Positions 47,494-59,172 of a DNA stretch of 64,000 nucleotides are shown here, in pieces (position 1 is the stretch's first letter; each line of letters begins with the position of its first letter). The notes under the pieces were generated by a model that made no database searches, was not told the DNA's origin, and saw only the letters and a program-made list of their open reading frames with translations. Origin of the DNA: Talinum fruticosum (lineage: Eukaryota; Streptophyta; Magnoliopsida; Caryophyllales; Talinaceae); NCBI GenBank assembly GCA_021018815.1, contig JAITYX010000122.1, positions 744,001-808,000 on the forward strand, given 5' to 3'. The position numbers were made by a program, and so were the translations under genes.

Positions 47494-48990
47494 TGAAGAC
47501 TCGGATTGCTCTTATATTGTGTTCCGAGTCGGACCGTAGACTCGAGACCCACATAGTCATCTCCGAGTTCCTTCTAGGAATCGGATCCGTATTGAGTCTA
47601 TCTCTGTTAAAGTTTTGATTTCAAGTCATTCCATGCACCTTAGAATATTTTCTAAGTGAAAGATCACTTATTCTGTGCATTCGATATTATTCTCGCATAT
47701 CTTTGATTGACTCGGATCGCATTATTAGATTCGAGTCATATAACTCACTCGGACGCATTGCATATATCAAGATCATTCACTCGATATTCTTGATCCGACT
47801 TGAATATATTCTAGTTCAATCGTGATGGAATTTGAGTCATTAGACTCGGAAAATTCCTATTTGTTTCTGACCCGGATAATTATTGTTTGAATATTCTATT
47901 TATTATATTATCTGCGTTTAACTTTGGACCAAAGTATTTTATACTTTGAGTACCACAAGTTGATTTGCCTTTGTAGATTATTTGTTTGAAGCAATCATGA
48001 TTTTTTTAAGCTACAAAAGAAACCGACTTATGATGTCAAAATCATCAGCCAAAAGGAGCCTTTTTCCGCTTCTAGTCAAAGCCCCATACGCTGCGTCGGA
48101 AGTTGTTTGCCTCCATAATTGGAAGACTGAAACGCCATACTCAACGGTGGCTTACACCTTACTTTTCGGACTACGTCGGTGATTTTGGGACTTCCAAGAA
48201 GCCAAGGACCGTTACTTCAACGTTTATAGTTTAATGGGCATTTTCTACATGACTCAAAAAATCTCTCAAAAATGGTCACAACGGACTTCCAACTAGAAGA
48301 TGGACGTAACGGCTACTTTGTCCGATCATCTATAAAAGGAAGCCTTAGTACAAGACTTGAAGACAACAACAAGAGAAAGAGCCGTACCTATTGTTAATAT
48401 ATGAACTTGTGAAAAGTACTTTGTATTCTTTCTTAGTCTTCAAACTTACAACTCCTACCTTGTAATTCCGTATATTCCGAGTTGTAAGAGCTTGTACTTA
48501 GATACAATCAAACTCATCTTACTTTCTGAGTAAGGATCCCTTCACTAAGTTGTAAAGGTTAACTCAACTTAGTTGTCCCTAGCTGTAAGGGTTATGTCGG
48601 CTAGGAAGTACAAGATCGAGATAAGGGAACTTCGAGTCTAGGAAAAAACTTGTAAGAGTTGTCTAAGGGAGCAGCTCGGGTTCGATCAAGTTCACGGTAT
48701 ATTGTGGACTCAAAATAGTGGATTTGACTTCGTGCTTGGACTAGCATGATCCGTGGTTTTCCGCCCGAGGAGGGTTTCCACGCAAATCTCCGAGTATTGA
48801 CTTTCCGAGTTCATTCTAAACTCGGACTCTCTTAACCCATATTCCGAGTGATTATTTTCGACCTCTGTATAGACTCGGAATTCATTTACGCTTCTATTCC
48901 GAGTCAAAGAGTTTAATTTTTCTCATAAATGCTTAATCACCCTATTCACCCCCTCTAGGGTGACTTTGCCTCTCCACGAGCAAACCTTCA
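47494..48990 (+). repeat. 5' LTR of Copia-3 (1497 bp)
   Basis: It starts TGAAGACTCGGATTGCTC and ends GCAAACCTTCA. Inverted repeat at 47930-47948, TATA box TATAAAA at 48331-48337. It is 22 bp shorter than the 3' LTR, fully explained by the duplication at 56945-56988. Confidence 0.95.
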
Positions 48991-48992
48991 AT

Positions 48993-49004
48993 TGGTATCG
49001 AGCC
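48993..49004 (+). other. primer binding site, initiator-Met tRNA type
   Basis: TGGTATCGAGCC lies 2 bases after the LTR, with the same missing A (CAG to CG) as in Copia-2. Confidence 0.85.
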
Positions 49005-49049
49005 TAGCCCTTCAAGAAGGATTTAACCATCCGAAGGTCTAAAGATCAA

Positions 49050-50745
49050 ATGGCTCAAATCAACGGAAAGTTCGATGAAGGAAGATCTTCCAACCGACCA
49101 CCAATGTTTAAAGGGTCAAACTTCGTACAACGCGGAAACTACACTCCTATGAAGATAGAAGGACTCGGGCTCGTTCCTAAGATAAAGGCCGAGTTCACAC
49201 CGAGAGAAGCAGAGAAGTTCGAAAGAACTTCAAAGCAATGAACATCCTTATGTGCACCATAAGCTCGAGAGGAATATAACCAAGTTTACGCTCGTGACTC
49301 GCCGAAGAAGTGTGGGACACATTAGTCAACACTTATGAAGGCACAAGCCGAGTGAGACAAGCGAAGATCGGTTAGTATCTTTACATGTATGAGCTTTTTA
49401 AAATGGAGCCGAGAGGAGAACATTACTCGGATGTTCATTTGCTTCACCGAGATTACCAATAATCTCAAATCTTTGGGAAAGAAGATATCCCATGAAGAAA
49501 TGTGCCGAAAAATTCTCGAAGCCTACCCAAAAGAAGATAGGGTCCAAAAGTGACTGCCATAGAGGAGGCTCGGAATCTAGCACAGCTGAAGCCGGACGAG
49601 CAAATCGGGAAACTTCTCACTCACGAAATCCACCTAGAAGAGGAGGATGCTTGAGGCCAGCACAAAAAGGAATATTGCATCGAAGGCTTTAGAAACCCGA
49701 GAAGAAAATCTAAGTTCCTCCGACTCATAAGAGGATCCCATGGAACAATTTGCAACGAGGCTTCAAAAGGATGTTGAAGCACAAAAGATGGGACAAGAAG
49801 TCAAAGGAAGACTACTACAAAAGAGACAAAAAGGACCGGAAAGGTAAGTACTCTTCCCCTCTAAATTATCTTTGACTAAAAATTCTGGTTGTTTTGAATG
49901 TGGCAGCAAAGACCACATAGTCAAATATTGTCCCAAGAGAAAAGGGGACAGAAAGAAGAAGAAAGCCATGATGGCCACATGGAGCGATGAAGATTCATCG
50001 GAAGATGAGGACTCGAGACGACTCAAAGTGTCTTATGGCACTCACCGACTCAAAGCGAGTCGGACTCGGACAATGAGGAAACGAATCCTCGGGAGGTAAT
50101 CGAATACTTTCTTAAATTTTCCAAAGTTGATTTAGCCAAATACGTCTTTACTTTGGAAGAGAAGTCCAACTACGATACTTCTCGATTCAAGGACAACTTG
50201 AGTCGGTCTCCACTGAAAGCATGACTTTGAAAAATGAATTAGAAAAGCTGAGACTAACTCTCAGAGAACTCAAGACAAGTGCTCAAACTAATGAGACTAG
50301 GCCCGAGTCACTCGGAAGAGAAAATGAGCAACTTAAACGAAGCTTAATGAGTCTCGGGCTCTTGTTTTAAAATTTACTCAAGGTCAAAAAACCTTGACAT
50401 GCTTTTAGGAGCCCAATGTGTTTCCTTCGAAAGGAAGGACTTGGCTTTAATGAAGTGGAGGAATCAAATTCCTACACGGATCTCTTCAAGAAGGACACTA
50501 GAACTGTCGAGTTCAAAAAGGCTGAGCACGGTCCTCTCTATACTAACAAACTAAGGACGGTGCCCGGACAAACCTTCGTAAGACAGCCACCTCCTCTTCT
50601 CTAAAAGGAAAATCATTTAAAAAGGGAAACACGGACTCGGCCCTTGAAACGAAAACCTCGAGTCGGACTAAACCCAAAATTGTACAAATCTAGGTTCTAA
50701 AAGCCTTCTTCCTCAAAAAGGAACCACAGTAAGAAATGTTACTGA
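49050..50745 (+). pseudogene. gag of Copia-3
   Basis: The start ATG at 49050 (MAQINGKFDEGRSSNRPPMF) is chosen by match to Copia-2. Between it and the core there is a deletion: the NFVQRGNYTPMK join at about 49120-49150 skips the WKKLMECFL-type segment that Copia-2 keeps. The UBN2-like core follows (49250-49560), then the CCHC knuckle CFECGSKDHIVKYC at 49890-49931, an acidic Ser/Asp/Glu patch (49985-50030) and the charged helical region (50230-50390). The frame is broken many times. Gag would encapsidate element RNA. Confidence 0.82.
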
Positions 50746-50814
50746 GTTCATTAGAGGAAGTGAGAAAGGTTAGTTCTTCTCTGTTTTGTAGGTCACTCGG
50801 AAGAGGTCAAAAGG

Positions 50815-53800
50815 ACATTGGTACTGGACAGCGGATGTTCATGACACATGTCGGGTGACCAAGGACTCTTTTACGAGCTAGAATCATACAAATGAGGAAA
50901 AGTGACCTTTGGAGATAACAGACAAAGGCAAGATAGTTGGAATTAGCAAGATAGGAAATGGAAGCAATTTGGTCACTCCAGTCTACCTTGTCAAAGGACT
51001 AAAATACAATCTGCTCGAGCATCTCCCAACTATCCGATAAAGGTCCAGAGGTAAGATTTACTCAATCTAAGTGTTACATCTCCGACAAGACCACCAAAGA
51101 AGTAAAACTCTCGGGTAAGAGATCGGGTAATACTTATATCATCCCTCTTTCGACCCGAGTCGAGAACTTGTCATGTTTGAAAGCATCTCTCATTGATGAA
51201 TCATGGCAATGGCATCGTAGATTAGGCCATATAAGCATGCATACAATTAGAAAGTTATCAGCTCATGGCCTAGTCGGGGATTGCCAAGTTGTGCTTTCAC
51301 CAAAGATAAAGTTTGTGAAGCATGCACAAGAGGGAAACAAGTCGGATCCTCATTCAAATCTCTGAAGACTGTTTCCACATCCAAGGGGCTTGAATTGCTG
51401 CATATGTATCCGTGTGGTGAAATTCTAGTAAAGAGCCTCGGAGGTAAACCTTACATACTTGTCATTATTGATGACTTTTCACGATTTACCAGGTGTGTTT
51501 TCTCAAGCATAAGAATGAAGCATTCAAGGAGTTCGAGCAAACTCGTAGAAAGATTCAAGTTGAGTCACGGACTCGGATTCAAAAGATTCGAGCCGACCAT
51601 GAAAGGGAGTTCGACTACTCGAAATTCTCGAGTTCGCGACCAGAATGGCATCTTTCACAACTTCTCGGCACGAGAACTCCACAACAAAATGGTGTTGTAG
51701 AGAGAAAGAACAGAACCCTTGAAGAGATAGCTAGGACTATGATGATCGAACATGATCTTCCTTATTATTTACAGGCGGAGGCAATCAACACTCGCTAACT
51801 ATACGCTAAATAGATGCCTCATCGGACCAATTTTGAAGAAAACACCCTACGAGCTCTACAAAGGGAAGAAGCCAAACATTTCATACTTTAAGCCCTTTGT
51901 TTGCAAGTGCTTAGTTCACAACAATGGTAAGGATCACCGACCACGTTTGATGCTAGGTCGGATGAAGGTATTTTTCGGGTTACTCCTTACATAGTAAAGC
52001 TTATCGTATTTTTAACAAAAGAACTAACAAAGCTGGAAGAGAGTATCCATGTTGTTTTTGATGAGCTTGAACAGGAGAAACCTAGTGAATCTTCATACTC
52101 GAGATCCGAAGCTAAGCGAGAGAAGAAGATGAAGCCGAGTTCACAAAGACTTAAACTCAGGTGACTCGGAATGAGACAGCTCGGGAATCAACTCGGAATG
52201 ATGAAGGTGAAGCCGAGCATCAAGTTAACTCGGAACAAAGCTGATCGGCCAATTCAACCTACGGATCCGGTGAATCGGAGGACGAGGTAATGCTTTCAAG
52301 TTCTCTTCTAGTCATCCACTAGAGAACATACTCTCGATATCAACGAGTGGGGTAAGAACTCGTTCCTCTCTCCAGAATCTGTGTGCATTCACTGCATTCA
52401 TTTCATTAACGGAACCCAAAAATGCACTAGAGGCCCTAAATGAACCTGAATGGGTAGAGGCCATGCAAGATGAGCTAAATCAATTCTAAAGGAACCAAGT
52501 CCGGACTTTGACCAAACGACCCTCCAACCACCCGATCATAGGAACCAAATGGGTTTTCAAAAACAAACAGGATGAAGGTGGGGTAGTAGTCGGGAATAAG
52601 GGTAGACTTGTGGCTCGAGGATACAATCAAGAAGAACGGATTTATTGTGGGAAACCTTTGCACTGTTGCCCGAATTGAAGCCATTAGAATTCTGTTGGCA
52701 TTTGCATCTTGCATGAACATCAAGCTATATCGGATGGATGTTAAGTGTGCATTTCTTAATGGTTTTATTGAAGAAGAAGTCCATGTCGAATAACCTCCTA
52801 GGTTTGAAAACTCGGAATTTCCAAATCATGTTTTCGAGACTTCAAAAAGCTCTATATGGTCTTAAACAAGCTCCCAAAGCTTGGTATGAAAGATCGAGCA
52901 ATTTCTTGGTTCAAAATGATTTTAAAAGAGGTCGGATCGACAAGACTCTCTTCATCAAAACCAAGGGAAAAGATTTTCTTATTGTTCGGATTTATGTTGA
53001 TGATATCATTTTTGGAGCAACTAATGAAAATTTGTGCCGAGAATTCTCCGAGTTAATGAGTCGAGAATTCCAAATGAGTATGATAGGGTAACTCAATTTC
53101 TTCCTTAGTTTACAAATCAAACAAGACAAAGATGGAATCTATGTCCATCAATCAAAGTATACCAAGGAACTGCTGAAGAAGTACAAACTCCAAGATGCGA
53201 AGCATGCATCTACACCAATGAGCGACGAGTATAAAGCTTGACTCGGATGAGATAGGTAAAGCAATAGATCAAAAACTTTATCGATCGAAGAGAATCTTTA
53301 GATATCTCACGGGAACTCGGAATTTAGGTCTTTGGTACTCAAGAGACTCGAGGCTGACCCTCACCGGATACTCGGATGCAGATTATGCGGGTTATAAAGT
53401 TGATAGAAAGAGCACATCCGGAGCTTGCCGGGTTACGGGTTAATTCCTAATCTCCTGGCACTCAAAGAAGCAAAATTCCATAGCTCTATCAACTGCGAAG
53501 CTGAGTACATTGCTGCTCAGGAGCATGTCTGTGCACAGATCCTATGGATAAAGCAACACTTGAAAGATCCGGGACTTGAATTCAAATCGGTTCCCATCCG
53601 AGTGTGACAATCAAAGTGCAATTAGTATCACGAAAAACCCGGTTCGAGCACTCCAAAACAAAGCACATTGAGGTCGGGTATCATTTCTTACGAGATCATT
53701 CGGGAAGGGTGATATCGAGCTTGAATTCATTCCTACTAATCTGCAATTAGCTGATATCTTTACTAAGCCTCTTGGTGAAGATCGGTTCTGTTTCATTAGG

Positions 53801-53826
53801 AATGAACTTGGCATGTTAAACGCATG
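50815..53826 (+). pseudogene. pol of Copia-3 (protease, integrase, RT, RNase H)
   Basis: The protease active-site DSG is intact at 50827-50835. A TGA follows the SGCS motif where Copia-2 reads CGA. Integrase: SWQWHRRLGHISMHT (51207), CEACTRGKQVGSSFKSLKT (51315), the first catalytic Asp replaced (MYPCGEI for MDLCGEI, about 51403), the second Asp in ADHEREFDYS, the Glu in NGVVERKNRTL (51690). Reverse transcriptase: [11 protein letters not shown] (52734), [14 protein letters not shown] (52847), YVDD 52993-53004, FQMSMIG. RNase H is partial, with an internal deletion at about 53285 (LYRS to RIFRYLTG), SDADYAGYKVDRKSTSG and the end MLNA, TGA 53824-53826. Frame breaks cluster at CGG, CTG and CAG. 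Confidence 0.9.
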
Positions 53827-54474
53827 ATTAGGTGTCTTTTTATGTGTTAATTGCCTTGCATGCTTATGTGTTATCTGCCTAGATTACTTGAGTAACCATT
53901 AGTTCAGTTGATTTCGTGATACTGAGCTAGTAGTTATTTTTCGAGTTGCGAGTCACTTAGAGCCGAGTCGCGTTAGACTCGGACGATGAGTAACACTTGG
54001 ACATAAAATTTCCGGGATCATCTCTAGACAAGTGGAGAGTTTTAGAAATTCTTTTTAAATTTCTTTTTCTCACTCTGGGGTTTTGCAATCAATCGCTAAC
54101 TATTAGATTTCAAACTCGTCTATTTCTAACCGTCGAAGAAGAAACCGTCACACCGATCAAGTGATCGCTGAAGGTGTCAAGTCGAACGAGAGTTCAAATG
54201 GCGTTACAATGAAAAACGTTCTCTTTTCTTATATATTTAACGCCTATTCTTCTTCTTCTCGGTACCTCTCAAATATTTTATTCTCTCTCTTGCTTTCAAA
54301 ACCTTTTTCCGCAAGCATCGTTTGTCTACGAGTGCCCTAAGGTGTTCATCATCATCGCAAGGTTCTTCTCTCATAAGTCTACTTGCTCTCAACCTCTTTC
54401 TTCTACTCCTTACTTTTTCCTCTCGTCGGCATTCTCTTCTACTCTTTCTCCGGACTCTCTCTCCTTTTTCAAAA
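53827..54474 (+). other. spacer between pol and the third ORF of Copia-3
   Basis: It is non-coding and ends in a pyrimidine-rich stretch (54245-54470) that Copia-1 shares almost base for base. No promoter is recognised with confidence; TTATATATTTAACG at 54230-54243 is TATA-like. Confidence 0.5.
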
Positions 54475-56066
54475 ATGACTAAAAGAGGTAACCACCACGA
54501 CTTTTGTGCATCTTCTTTCAAGAAGGCTCGCACCCAAAGCCAGGAAGGCACTTCCTCCTCAAAGCCGGTTGTCACCTAGCATTACACTCTGGATGATAAA
54601 TTCTTTCCTACCACAAAATTTTCTTGGATGTCTAACATCCAAACCACTTGGAGTATTCTGCTTTCTTTGCTTGAGCGAGTTCATTTACCCTGAACTCGTC
54701 TCCGAGTTTTACTCCAACCTAACCTACTCGAAGGTGTCCTAACCTCCGGGGTTACGAACATCACGGTTCGCATCAACCTTTCTCTTCTTTATCGGACTGT
54801 TCAAAGTTTCTTCTCTTTTCTTGAACAACAATCCCATTCCTTTCACTCGAAGTCGCTGATGACTTCTTTGAAAAGTATGCCAAAGAGCTCCACGGGTCTA
54901 GAAAGAACTTTTACGTGACTCGGTTGAAGTCGAAGCCGGACTTACGTGCTTTCTACTGATGAGAACCTTTTTCTCTCGAGCATTCTACCAAGGAGAACCC
55001 TAACTCCAAGCACCTCAAAGCTCTTTTTGACATTCTTGAGGGCTATGAAGTAGAGCTCTTTCCTTCAATAATTGAGCAAATGGTAAGCTGTGCCCGCTCA
55101 ACTCTAAAATAAGAAGAACACCGCTCTTTCTTTCGGTGCTCTTCTCACCCTTGTTTTTAAACAATTCAAGGTCCTTCTTCCTTCGACCCAAACGCGAGTC
55201 TCGGAAGGCTGCGATTGTGGTTGGTAAGAAAGAACTCCGGGGTATGGGTTCCGGGAAGTCCAACACGGAGTGCGGGTTCACAACTCAAAGCGAGGCCTAA
55301 GTCCCCTCGGACTCGAAAGAAACCCCTTTCTCTCTCCCTTCGCACGGTGGTGCCTCCACTTCGGGTGCTTCTCGATCTCTCTCCTCCTTTTTCTCCTCCG
55401 CTTTCTGGACAAAATCAACTCTGTGTCCTCCGAATTCAAGGACATGCTCCAGTCATATAAGACTGTCCATCGGTCTATGACTCTCAACCAAAAATCACCC
55501 AATCTCAAACCCGAGAGCGAGCAAACTCCGGTTCTTGAGATGAAGAGCTTGGTAGAGGAGCAAAAGGAGTTGCTCGGGTTTCTCCAGGAGAGAAGGTCCA
55601 AAGCCGCTCGGGACCATGTCAACTCGGACACGGTCGAGGAGTCATCGAGCCGGCCAAGACCTCCTCGAAAGCGAGGAGGACGGAGATGAGCGAGCAGGAA
55701 GAAGCGGAACCGGAGGAGCTCGCGGCTGAGGCAGCTCAATCTGGGCAAGGGATGCCCACATTGAAAGCAGGAAGGCCGGCTCGGGACCCATCTGCCCGGC
55801 CGATCATCGAACTTAGCTCGAGATAGTAGTTTGGGTCTATCGGATAACTCGCTCGAAACGAGTCGGACTAAGCCGGCCCCTTCAACGACCGAGGTCCACG
55901 GGGAGGAACCCTTAGATCCCCTCGTTCGGGGTCGGCCACTCGGAGCCGAGCCCTTGACGGTGATCCCTGCCCTCCCTCCGCCGCGCTCGAAGCACATCGC
56001 CAAGATCTTACCGGCGCGGCGTACCCTCGTCCTTCCTTTTCCACTCACACCCCTTCCCTTTCCTAG
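54475..56066 (+). pseudogene. third ORF ('env-like') of Copia-3
   Basis: The ATG at 54475 begins MTKRGNHHDFCASSFKKART, and TAG closes at 56064-56066. In between are KFSWMSNIQTTW, SEFIYPELVSEFYSNLTYS, DDFFEKYAKEL, GALLTLVF, a charged stretch (LEMKSLVEEQKELLGFLQER, about 55536-55600) likely to be helical, basic PRPPRKRGGRR (55650) and a Pro/Ser-rich C-terminal tail. The length, about 530 codons, equals Copia-1's. The gene shows at least five frame changes relative to Copia-1, nearly all at CCG/CGG/CTG. Function is unknown and there are no convincing membrane segments. Confidence 0.8.
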
Positions 56067-56504
56067 GCGGACACCATGCACTATGTCATGATTCCAAAGT
56101 CTGCGCGATTCTTCTTCTTCCTGGATTTTTTTTCACTTCTATTTTCTTACTTTTACTTCCCTTGTTTGTCCGGACATCAAATGTGTAAACTTTTATTTTT
56201 CTCCTTCCCCTTTTGTTTTTCTTTGAAAGGTAAGGGGGAGAAGAATTAGTTTGTATAGATGTGTTGTTTAGGGGAGATTTTGAGTTATTCTCTAACTCTT
56301 TCTAATTTTTTAAGTAATGCAATCTCTATCTTTTCACTTCTATATGCATTATTTACGTATTTCAGTATATGCTTACAAGCTTTCGATTGTTGTATCCTAA
56401 GTGTATTTTACTGTGCAATCCTTACATGTTAGCATACAAATATTTCCGCCCATATTTCTCTAAGTATGGAATGGCTCATATCTAAGTATGGAATGCCTTT
56501 CATC

Positions 56505-56518
56505 AAAAACGGGGAGAT
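56505..56518 (+). other. polypurine tract of Copia-3
   Basis: AAAAACGGGGAGAT lies directly before the 3' LTR. A single C interrupts the tract compared with Copia-1 and Copia-2. Confidence 0.8.
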
Positions 56519-58037
56519 TGAAGACTCGGATTGCTCTTATATTGCGTTACGAGTCGGACCAGTAGACTCGGACCCACATAGTCATCTCCGAGTTCCTTCT
56601 AGGAATCAGATCTGTATTGAGTCTATCTCTGTTAATGTTTTGATTTCAAGTCATTCCATGCACCTTAGAATATTTTCTAAGTGAAAGATCACTTATTACG
56701 TGCATTCGATATTATTCTCGCATATCTTTGATTGACTCGGATCGCATTATTAGATTCTAAGTCATATAACTCACTCGGACGCACTTGCATATATCAAGAT
56801 CATTCACTCGATATTATTGATCGACTTGAATATATTCTAGTTCAAGCGAGATGGAATTTCGGTCATTAGACTCGGAAAATTCCTATTTGTTTCGACCCGG
56901 ATAATTATTGTTTGAATATTCTATTTATTATATTATCTACGTCTAACTTTGGACCAAAGTATTTTAAACTTTGGACCAAAGTATTTTATACTTTGAGTAC
57001 CACAAGTTGATTTGCCTTTGTAGATTATTTGTTCGAAGCAATCATGATTTTTCTTAAGCTACAAAAGCAACCGGCTCGGATGTCAAAATCATCACCCAAA
57101 GGAGCCTTTTTCCGCTTCTAGTCCAAGCCCTATACGCTGCGTCGAAGTTGTCCGCCTCCATAATTGGAAGACCGAAACGCCATACTCAACGATGGCTTAC
57201 ACCTTACTTTTCGGACTACGTCGGTGATTTTGGGACTTCCAGAAGCCAAGGACCGTTACTTCAACATTTATAGTTCAACGGGCATTTTCTGCGTGACTCG
57301 GAAAATCTCTCAAAAAATGGTCACAACGGACATCCAACTAGAAGATGGACGTAACGGCTACTTTGACGGATCATCTATAAAAGGAAGCCTTAGTACAAGA
57401 CTTGAAGACAACAACAAGAGAAAGAGCCGTACATATTGTTAATATACGAACTTGTGAAAAGTACTTTGTATTCTTTCTTAGTCTTCAAACTTACAACTCC
57501 TACCTTGTAATTCCGTATATTCCGAGTTGTAAGAGCTTGTACTTAGATACAATCAAACTCATTTTACTTTACGAGTAAGGATCCCTTGACTAAGTCTGTA
57601 AAGGTTAACTCGGTTTAGTTGTCCCTAGCTGTAAGGGTTATCTCAGTGGGAAGTACTAGATCGAGATAAGGGAACTTCGAGTCTAGGAAAAAACTTGTAA
57701 GAGTTGTCTAAGGGAGCAGCTCGGGTTCGGTCAAGTTCATGGTATTTTGTGGACTCAAAATAGTGGATTTGACTTCGTGCTTTGACTAGCACGGTCCGTG
57801 GTTTTCACGCCCGGGAGGGTTTCCACGTAAATCTCCGAGTATTGACTTTCCGAGTTCATTATAGACTCGAGACTCTCTTAACCCATATTTTGAGTGATTA
57901 TTTTCGACCCCTGTACGGACTCGGAATTCATTTACGCTTCTATTCGAGTCAAAGAGTTTAATTTTTCTCGTAAATCCTTAATCACCCTATTCATCCCCCT
58001 TCTAGGGTGACTTTGCCTCTCTATGAGCAAACCTTCA
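56519..58037 (+). repeat. 3' LTR of Copia-3 (1519 bp)
   Basis: It begins TGAAGACTCGGATTGCTC and ends GCAAACCTTCA. Inverted repeat at 56977-56995, TATA box at 57376-57382. It contains a 22-bp tandem duplication absent from the 5' LTR. Confidence 0.95.
56945..56988 (+). repeat. 22-bp perfect tandem duplication in the Copia-3 3' LTR
   Basis: AACTTTGGACCAAAGTATTTTA occurs twice in tandem (described here by its start AACTTTGGACC and end GTATTTTA). The 5' LTR has one copy, so it arose after insertion or is an assembly error. Confidence 0.9.
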
Positions 58038-58407
58038 AGGGTTTGTGGATGCGTGGTGGTGGGCTAGGCACTCTCGCTCACAAAATCGCTCGCACTTCTC
58101 TCTCTCAGCTCGGGATCCTCGGTCCGGCCGAAAGGCCGAATCTAAATTTTATTAGTGGATAGCGACGGAACAGTCCGTCGCTATAAACAAAATTAATTTA
58201 ATTATACTTTTATTTTTTATTTTTCTTAGATCTGAAAATTCTAAATACCCTGAGCTACGGCTGAGCGACGGAATAGTCCATTGAGCGGCATATATTTACG
58301 TCGCTAATTCCAAAATAGTGACGGAAACCTTTTTCCGTCGCTGTCTGACTACGATTCTTTGTTTTTGTCGGTTTCAGTCACTTGTTTGGCGACAGTTTGT
58401 AGTAGTG
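58038..58407. repeat. right terminal and subterminal repeats of CACTA-1
   Basis: After the Copia-3 target duplication this carries AGCGACGGAACAGTCCGTCG-type inverted units (58159-58185), further GAGCGACGGAATAGTCC (58263) and GACGGAAACC...CCGTCGC (58321-58342), and ends in TAGTAGTG at 58400-58407. It is the partner of 39114-39392. Confidence 0.82.
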
Positions 58408-58846
58408 TTGTAATGAGTTACATACTCTTTCTTACTCTCTAAGTAAGGTCCCCTAACCGAGCTGTAATGGTTAACTCAACTCGGTTGTCCCTCGTCTGTA
58501 AAGGTTACCTTAGTTAGAAAGTACTAGATCAAATAAGGGAATTTACGAGTCTAGGAAAACTCCGTAAGGAAATGTTTAAGGGAGCAATTCGGTTGAGTCG
58601 ATCTGCTGTATTTTGTGGATTCAAAATAGTGGATTTGACTTGGTGCTTGGACTAGCACTAGCCGTGGTTTTCACGCCCCGGGAGGGTTTCCACTTATATC
58701 CGAGTTCACACTTTTTGAGTCCAATCTAGACTCGGACTACCTTGATTATTCTTCTCAAGCATAAATCTTCCAAGTTTGTGAAAATTTCCTCATCACCCTA
58801 TTCAGCCCCTCTCTAGGTAACTAAGACTCTCCAAGAGCAAGCCTTC
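58408..58846 (+). repeat. LTR of Copia-4, right part
   Basis: It resumes TTGTAATGAGTTACATACTC, matching the LTR sequence that should follow CTTG. It carries the CTAGATCAAATAAGGGAATT and CCACTTATATCCGAGTTC blocks and ends GCAAGCCTTC (58837-58846) where GCAAACCTTCA is the norm. After it, CACTA-2 sequence returns. Confidence 0.82.
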
Positions 58847-59060
58847 GGGTCATTCTATGAGGATAGTTCTTTTGAAAATCCGTCGTCATAGAGAGACATA
58901 TGACTACGGTCCTTCATCTCAACTGTCGTCATAAGCCTTCTTTGACTACGGTTTTGAACCGTAGTAAAAGATGCAACATACAACGATGACCACATTGACG
59001 ATGCTTGATAACCGTAGCTAAAGGTCGTTTTCAACCGTAGTTGTGGTTCATGTAGTAGTG
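58847..59060. repeat. right terminal and subterminal repeats of CACTA-2
   Basis: It contains GACTACGG/CCGTAGT units in both orientations (58910-59050) and ends TGTAGTAGTG. It resumes after the Copia-4 LTR and closes CACTA-2 before GTC (59061-59063). Confidence 0.75.
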
Positions 59061-59172
59061 GTCATCGGTATGTTTTTAGAAAAGAAAAACTAACAAAAAC
59101 ATAAAAATTTTCTCTTCCAATCTTAGTGTGGGAAAACTAAGACTGAAAAAGTTTAAAACAAAATGACTCCAT

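Larger units (their letters stand above)
47494..58037 (+). mobile_element. Copia-3: LTR-to-LTR Sirevirus-like Ty1/copia element (10.5 kb)
   Basis: The full order is 5' LTR, initiator-Met primer site, gag, pol, spacer, third ORF, purine tract and 3' LTR. It is flanked by AGGGG (47489-47493) and AGGGT (58038-58042), a target duplication with one mismatch. It has split CACTA-1, whose right end resumes at 58038. It is the same subfamily as Copia-1. The LTRs differ almost only at CHG trinucleotides plus one 22-bp duplication. Confidence 0.94.
39114..58407 (-). mobile_element. CACTA-1: CACTA (En/Spm) transposon, genes on the minus strand
   Basis: The right end read inward is CACTACTACAAACTGTCGCC. 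The left end is TATTACTAAAAAGCGACG, that is CACTACTA with two C-to-T changes. Both ends carry many AGCGACGGA repeats, and target duplication TTG flanks the element (39111-39113, 58408-58410). Without its two insertions (solo LTR 39571-42513, Copia-3 47494-58037) it is about 5.8 kb. Its genes read right to left, TNPD-like first and TNPA-like second. The catalytic core is missing, so it could move only with help. Confidence 0.85.
32635..59060 (+). mobile_element. CACTA-2: CACTA (En/Spm) transposon containing a four-deep nest
   Basis: The right end (59041-59060) reads inward on the minus strand as CACTACTACATGAACCAC. The left end from 32639 reads TACTACAGGAACTAC, matching at 13 of 15 bases after a damaged first triplet (CAAG instead of CAC). 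Target duplication GTC flanks both ends (32632-32634, 59061-59063), the 3-bp size expected for CACTA. Subterminal repeats of the kind GAACC(A/G)TAGTCAAAAG occur at both ends (32770-32840, 58900-59050). Without its insertions it is only about 3.3 kb. It retains a TNPA-like gene on the plus strand and no TNPD, which may have been lost where Copia-4 sits. Confidence 0.75.

Noticed and set aside
47297..47560. GC-rich open frames on both strands, possible host exon
   Set aside because: Composition-driven frames that cross the Copia-3 LTR boundary at 47494. No conserved domain.
55278..56081. 267-codon minus-strand frame opposite the Copia-3 third ORF, and the similar ones at 1396-1923 and 29250-29841
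   Set aside because: They are antisense shadows of the GC-rich C-terminal part of the third ORF, not conserved in sequence or extent among the three copies.
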